DNA from: Halomonas sp.
Lineage (GTDB): Bacteria; Pseudomonadota; Gammaproteobacteria; Pseudomonadales; Halomonadaceae
Length of the DNA stretch: 32,958 nucleotides
Reading direction: 5' to 3'
Assembly: GCA_024636705.1 (NCBI GenBank)
Contig: JAGXGN010000164.1
Coordinates: 1 to 32,958 of the forward strand
The notes below the pieces were generated by a model that was given only the letters and a program-made list of their open reading frames with translations, was not told the origin of the DNA and made no database searches. Positions 28,012-32,958 of this stretch are shown here, one piece after another; positions within the stretch are counted from its first letter, which is position 1; every line of letters begins with the position of its first letter. The position numbers were made by a program, and so were the translations under genes.

Positions 28012-30389
28012 GCGAAAAACCTCACTTGAGCGTCCTAGACCGTCCGAACAGTTATATCGGCCGCAGCGTGCCGCGGCCCAACGCCCGCCGGCTGCTGGCG
28101 GGCCGCGGTCAGTATCCCTCCAACGTCAGCTTGCCGCGCATGGTTCACGTAGCCTTCGCCCGCAGCCCCTTTGCCCACGCCCGTATCGTCGGCGTCGACA
28201 CCGAGGCAGCCCGTCAAGCGCCCGGAGTAGTGGGGGTGTTCGTCGGCGAGGACATTGCCAAGATCTGTCAGCCTTGGGTCGGCACCCTGGAACACTTCGC
28301 CGGCATGAAGTCCGCGCCGCAGTACCCGCTGGCCCACAACGTGGTTCGTTGGCAGGGCGAGCCGGTGGTAGCGGTGGTGGCCCAGACCCGCGCCCTGGCT
28401 GAGGACGCGCTGGAACTGCTGCTAATCGACTACGAAGAACTGCCCGCGGTAACCGACCCGGAGACCGCCCTGGACCCGGACACGCCATTGATCCACCCGG
28501 AGCTGGGCGACAACCTCGTTTTCGGCAGCAAGGTGGAGGCTGGCGACATTGAGCGAGCCTTCGCCGAGGCGGACCTGGTGGTGGAGGACGAGTTCCACTT
28601 CGGCCGCCACACCGGGGTGACCCTGGAGCCACGGGTGGTGGTGGCTGACTATGATCCCAGCGAGGAGCGGCTGACTGCCTACCATGGCACTCAAACGCCT
28701 TACCAGATGCAGGACGTCTATGCCCGCCACCTCGGCTTGGCCGAGGAGAACGTGCGGGTGGTCGTGAAGGACATCGGTGGTGCCTTCGGTATCAAGCTGC
28801 ACGTTCACGGCGAGGAAATGACCACCTGCGCACTGAGCATGCTGCTCAAACGCCCGGTGAAGTGGTCGGCGGACCGGTTGGAGTCCTTCGTCAGCGACAT
28901 TCACGCCCGCGATCACCGGGTGCGCGCTCGGCTGGCCCTGACCAAGGACGGCAGGATCCTTGGTTATGACGTGGACGATCTCACTGGCGTTGGGGCCTAC
29001 TCCGTGTACCCGCGCACTAGCGCGGTGGAGGGTAACCAAGTCATCAAGCTGGTGGGTGCCCCGTACACCCAGCAGCACTACCGGGCGGTGCTCAAGGTAG
29101 TGCTGCAGAACAAGAACGTCATGAGCCAGTACCGGGCGGTGGGCCACCCAATCGCCTTCACCGTCACCGAGGCGTTGGTGGACAAGGCTGCTGCCGAGCT
29201 GGGGCTGGACCCGATGGAACTGCGCGCCCGCAACTATGTCCCCGACGACGCCTATCCCTACAAGAGCGCCAGCGGTTTCACCTACGAAGGGCTGTCCCTG
29301 CAGCGCTCGCTGGAGAAGCTCAAGGAGATGATCGGCTATCCGGAGTTGCGCGAAGAGCAGCGGGGGCTGCGGGACAAGGGGGTCTACCGTGGCATCGGCA
29401 TTGCTACCTTTGTTGAAATTACCGCCCCTGGGCCGGCCTTCTACGGCGTCGGCGGCGCACGCATTTCCTCCCAGGACGGTTGCTCGATGAAGCTCGAGCC
29501 CTCGGGCAAGGTGCAACTCGCTATCAGCGTCAACGAACTCGGCCAGGGTACCGAGACCATAGTTGCCCAGATCGCTGCTACCGAACTCGGCATTGCCATG
29601 GAGGACATCCGCGTCGTCACCGGCGATACCGGCGCGACCCCCTACGGTGGCGCCGCCTGGGCTTCCCGGGGAGCAGCCATCGGCGGGGAAGTCACCGTGC
29701 GTGCCGCCCGGGCCCTGCGCGACAGCATTCTGGAGGTGGCTGGAGCTTCCCTGCAGACATCTCCGTCAGAGCTCGACCTGCGCGACAGTCTGGTGGTCAG
29801 CCGCGAGGATGGCGAGGAGCTGATCAGCCTCGCCGAGGTTGGCCGGATCGCCTACTTCCGCAGCGACACTCTGCCCCCAGGATTTCAGCCCCAGCTCTCG
29901 GTGGTGCGCCACTACTCGCCGCAGGGCCTACCCTTTGCCTTCACCAACGGCGTGCACGCTTCCTATGTGGAAGTGGACGTGGATACCGGCCTGGTGCGGT
30001 TGCTAAACCATTGGGTGGTGGAGGACTGCGGCCGGGTGTTGAACCCGAAGTTGGTGGACGAACAGGCCCGCGGCGGCGTCGCTCAGGGCATCGGCATGGC
30101 CTTGTTCGAGGAGTGCCTGTACAGCGCCGACGGCCAGCTCACAAACGGCAGCCTTGCGGATTACCTTGTGCCGCTGTCCTCTGAGCTGCCCGACATTGAA
30201 GTGGCTCATATAGAGACGCCCAGCCAGTACTCTGAGATCGGCGCCAAAGGCGCCGGCGAGGCGGGTACTGCCGCCTCACCGGCAGCGATCATGAATGCCG
30301 TTAACGACGCGATCGCCCCGTTGGGCGGGCGGGTTACCGCCATGCCCATGACTCCCGAGCGCATCCTGCGCAGCCTAAAACGCATCTAG
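28008..30389 (+). CDS. molybdopterin-binding subunit of xanthine dehydrogenase/CoxL family hydroxylase
   Basis: start ATG 28008 overlaps coxS-like stop; IGRSVPRPNARRLLAGRGQY; GGAFGIKLHVHGEE; GAKGAGEAGTAASPAAIMNAV with catalytic Glu; 793 aa. Confidence 0.92.
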   Translation: MSEKPHLSVLDRPNSYIGRSVPRPNARRLLAGRGQYPSNVSLPRMVHVAFARSPFAHARIVGVDTEAARQAPGVVGVFVGEDIAKICQPWVGTLEHFAGMKSAPQYPLAHNVVRWQGEPVVAVVAQTRALAEDALELLLIDYEELPAVTDPETALDPDTPLIHPELGDNLVFGSKVEAGDIERAFAEADLVVEDEFHFGRHTGVTLEPRVVVADYDPSEERLTAYHGTQTPYQMQDVYARHLGLAEENVRVVVKDIGGAFGIKLHVHGEEMTTCALSMLLKRPVKWSADRLESFVSDIHARDHRVRARLALTKDGRILGYDVDDLTGVGAYSVYPRTSAVEGNQVIKLVGAPYTQQHYRAVLKVVLQNKNVMSQYRAVGHPIAFTVTEALVDKAAAELGLDPMELRARNYVPDDAYPYKSASGFTYEGLSLQRSLEKLKEMIGYPELREEQRGLRDKGVYRGIGIATFVEITAPGPAFYGVGGARISSQDGCSMKLEPSGKVQLAISVNELGQGTETIVAQIAATELGIAMEDIRVVTGDTGATPYGGAAWASRGAAIGGEVTVRAARALRDSILEVAGASLQTSPSELDLRDSLVVSREDGEELISLAEVGRIAYFRSDTLPPGFQPQLSVVRHYSPQGLPFAFTNGVHASYVEVDVDTGLVRLLNHWVVEDCGRVLNPKLVDEQARGGVAQGIGMALFEECLYSADGQLTNGSLADYLVPLSSELPDIEVAHIETPSQYSEIGAKGAGEAGTAASPAAIMNAVNDAIAPLGGRVTAMPMTPERILRSLKRI

Positions 30390-30459
30390 CGATAACGCTG
30401 AGCGCCACCGGAAAGCGCAACCGGGACCTGCTCATTGGCAAACAGCTGGAGATCTGATC

Positions 30460-31440
30460 ATGCAGCATCTGGACCTCCAGGTCATCGAACGCGCCCTGGC
30501 CTGGGCTCGCGAGGGCGAAACGCTGTGGCTGTGCACCGTACTCGCTACCTTCGGTTCCTCGCCCCGGGAACCCGGCTCCTGGCTGGTGGCGCGGCGGGAC
30601 GGTCGGCATGTCGGATCGCTCTCCGGCGGCTGTGTCGAGGAGGATTTCCTCGCCCGCCTGCGTGACGGCGAGTTCGATCGTCCGGTGTCCACCTTGTGCT
30701 ATGGAGACCCCGAGGGTCCTCGAGGCCCTCGGATCCGCCTACCCTGTGGAGGCATCCTTGAAGTACTGATCGAGCGACTCCCGCCGAATGCCGCCACCCT
30801 GGCGCACTTCGAAGCGCTATATGATGCATTGGTGGGTCGCCGCCATCTGGTTCGCTGCGTCGATCCGACCACCGGGGACGTACATTGTCTCGATGACCAG
30901 GGCGTGGGGCCGCGGGTTGTGCGGGATAGTAAGGGGGGCATGATACGGATGCGCGTCGGGCCGACGGCCCGGCTGATCGTCGCCGGGATTTCTCCGGCTT
31001 CTGTGGCCTGCGCCGAGTTCGCTCGCGCTCTGGGCTTTGAGGTGATCGTCTGCGACCCTCGCGAGGAGGCCCGCCTCGACTTCAACGTACCCGGCGTTGA
31101 GTTGCGCCCGGAACTGCCCTCGCTGCATATCGCATCGGGCGCCTGCCATGCTGCCACTGCCGTGGTGGCCCTGACCCACGACCCGCGCATCGACGACTTG
31201 GCCATGATCGAAGCGGTGCGAACGCCCGCCTTCTACATCGGGGTGATGGGCTCGCTGCGGACTTCCGAGGCGCGCGCCGAGCGGCTACGCCGTTCCGGCG
31301 GCCTGACCGACGACGACCTCGACCGCCTGCACATGCCGATCGGCCTGTCGCTTGGTAGCAAGACACCTGCCGAGATCGCTTTGGCAGTGATGGCCGATAT
31401 CCTGCGCGTGCAGCGTGGTAGAGCCCGGGATACGCTCTAA
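30460..31440 (+). CDS. XdhC/CoxI-family protein
   Basis: TFGSSPREPGSWLVARRDGRHVGSLSGGCVEEDF; C-terminal Rossmann YIGVMGSLRTSEARAERL; HMPIGLSLGSKTPAEIALAVMADI. Confidence 0.92.
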   Translation: MQHLDLQVIERALAWAREGETLWLCTVLATFGSSPREPGSWLVARRDGRHVGSLSGGCVEEDFLARLRDGEFDRPVSTLCYGDPEGPRGPRIRLPCGGILEVLIERLPPNAATLAHFEALYDALVGRRHLVRCVDPTTGDVHCLDDQGVGPRVVRDSKGGMIRMRVGPTARLIVAGISPASVACAEFARALGFEVIVCDPREEARLDFNVPGVELRPELPSLHIASGACHAATAVVALTHDPRIDDLAMIEAVRTPAFYIGVMGSLRTSEARAERLRRSGGLTDDDLDRLHMPIGLSLGSKTPAEIALAVMADILRVQRGRARDTL

Positions 31441-31469
31441 GCGTCACGGCGCTGGCCGTCAGCTCAATG

Positions 31470-32072
31470 TCACCAGGTGAGTGAGGTGTCTTCCCGGTAG
31501 CGCTGACGCAGGGTGTCGCGGGCAATGAAAAGGGCCGCGATGGCCCGCGCCTCATGGAAATCCTCACGCAACAGCAGGGCCGGGAGTTCCTCAAGGGCAT
31601 GAGTCTCGACCACCAATTGTTCCGGTTCGTCACCCGGCAAGCGCTTCGGGTAGAGGTCGCTGGCCAGCAGGACCTGCATGCGGTGGCGCATGTAGTTGGG
31701 GGCCAGGGACAGTTCCACGAGGGATTCGATGCGCCGGGCACCGAAGCCACATTCCTCCATCAGTTCCCGATTGGCGGCGGTGATGATGTCCTCGCCCGGG
31801 TCGACCAGCCCCTTGGGTAGGGTCAGCACATAGTCCTCGAAGCCCGCGGCGTATTCGCGGATCAGCAGCACATGCTCGGGGTCGGGCATGGCGACGATCA
31901 TGACGGCGCCGTGGTCACTGCCGGTCAGCCGCTCGAAGGTGCGTTCCGCCCCGTTGGAGAAGCGCAGGTCCAGGGATTCGATATGGAAGAGGCGACTCCT
32001 GGCCACCGACTGGCGGGCGAGAACTTGAGGCTTCTTCGGCCACTGCGATTCGGACCTGGGGGCTTTGGACAT
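31470..32072 (-). CDS. nudE: ADP compounds hydrolase NudE (Nudix)
   Basis: Nudix box GLVDPGEDIITAANRELMEECGFGA; start MSKAPRSESQWPKKP at 32072. Confidence 0.88.
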   Translation of the reverse strand: MSKAPRSESQWPKKPQVLARQSVARSRLFHIESLDLRFSNGAERTFERLTGSDHGAVMIVAMPDPEHVLLIREYAAGFEDYVLTLPKGLVDPGEDIITAANRELMEECGFGARRIESLVELSLAPNYMRHRMQVLLASDLYPKRLPGDEPEQLVVETHALEELPALLLREDFHEARAIAALFIARDTLRQRYREDTSLTW

Positions 32073-32146
32073 AGAGGCTCCGTTTCTGGGTAAGGAGGAC
32101 GCCTGATACAATACCATCCCTTGCCAGCCACCACCCGGGAGTCACG

Positions 32147-32836
32147 ATGATCGACTGGCGCGCCATCGATACCGTCCTGCTGGACATGGACGGCACCCTG
32201 CTGGATCTCCACTTCGATAGTCACTTCTGGCTGGAGCATCTGCCCCGTCGCTATGTGGAGCTGCATCATCTGGACGAGGCCACCCAGGAGACGGTGCGCT
32301 CGCGCATCCTCCACGAGAAGGGCAGTCTCAACTGGTACAGCCTGGCCTACTGGAGCCGGGAACTCGATGTCGACATCCTGGCACTCAAGCGTGAGATCCA
32401 GCATCTGATCGGCCTGCGCAGTGACGCCCTGGATTTCCTTGAGTGGCTCAAGCAGGCCCATCCGCGGGTGGTACTGGCCACCAATGCCGATCGCGAGAGC
32501 CTCGAGCTCAAGCTGCCGATTACCGGCCTGGAGGCGTATCTCGATGCCATCGTCTCCTCGGCGGATCTGGGGGTGCCCAAGGAGGCCCAGGAATTCTGGT
32601 TTGCCCTACAGGATGTCGAGCCCTTCGACCCCGAGCGCACCCTCTTCATCGATGATAACCCCAGGGTCCTGGAAAGTGCCCGTGAGTACGGCATTCGCTA
32701 CCTGTTGGGAATAAAACAACCCGACAGCACCCGGCCCGACAAGGCGATCAAGGAGTTCGTGGCCCTGGATCGCTTCGCTTCCATCTTCCCTGGCAACTCG
32801 CCGCCGGTCGGCAGGGAGGATCAGGCTCATGGATAG
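32147..32836 (+). CDS. yrfG: GMP/IMP nucleotidase YrfG (HAD superfamily)
   Basis: DTVLLDMDGTLLDLHFDSHFWLEHLPRRY; LFIDDNPRVLESAREYGI. Confidence 0.92.
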   Translation: MIDWRAIDTVLLDMDGTLLDLHFDSHFWLEHLPRRYVELHHLDEATQETVRSRILHEKGSLNWYSLAYWSRELDVDILALKREIQHLIGLRSDALDFLEWLKQAHPRVVLATNADRESLELKLPITGLEAYLDAIVSSADLGVPKEAQEFWFALQDVEPFDPERTLFIDDNPRVLESAREYGIRYLLGIKQPDSTRPDKAIKEFVALDRFASIFPGNSPPVGREDQAHG

Positions 32837-32958
32837 CGTAAGGCTAGACAAGTGGCTGTGGGCGGCACGCTTCTTCAAGACCCGGGCGCTGGCCAAGAAG
32901 GCCATCGAGGGCGGCAAGGTGCAGTACAACGGCACCCGCGCCAAAACCAGCAAGGCCG
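32829..32958 (+). CDS. hslR: ribosome-associated heat shock protein Hsp15 (partial, runs off window)
   Basis: MDSVRLDKWLWAARFFKTRALAKKAIEGGKVQYNGTRAKTSKA, S4 domain. Confidence 0.9.
   Translation, partial: MDSVRLDKWLWAARFFKTRALAKKAIEGGKVQYNGTRAKTSKA

Noticed and set aside
26624-30389. Genuine aerobic CO dehydrogenase (coxMSL)
   Set aside because: Large subunit lacks AYXCSFR and no coxD/coxE genes are present in the window.

Overview
GC-rich gammaproteobacterial chromosomal window, Halomonas-like by protein character (inference, no search run). Core blocks: ugd; nrdR-ribD-ribBX-ribH-nusB-thiL-pgpA; a DUF945 protein; lon; nudE/yrfG/hslR. Accessory blocks: (a) a persulfide-dioxygenase-like MBL protein and a BigR/SqrR-like ArsR regulator whose gene overlaps an MMPL/RND exporter, followed by a LolA-like periplasmic protein, an outer-membrane beta-barrel candidate and a DUF2892 membrane protein; (b) mmsA with a divergent LysR; (c) a TRAP transporter (P-Q-M) next to a CoxMSL-type molybdenum hydroxylase with MobA-like, CoxG-like, XdhC and TetR genes. 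Best observations: three copies of an imperfect palindrome (TTTATC-N4-GATWA) occur upstream of the TRAP operon, coxG and tetR/coxM, suggesting one regulon for uptake and hydroxylation of an unidentified substrate; the CoxL-like subunit carries QYRAVGHP where CO dehydrogenase would have AYXCSFR; pgpA is broken by one in-frame TAG at a normally Trp position; and a BigR-like regulator appears fused into an RND/LolA-like/OMP operon. All functional names come from reading motifs by eye.
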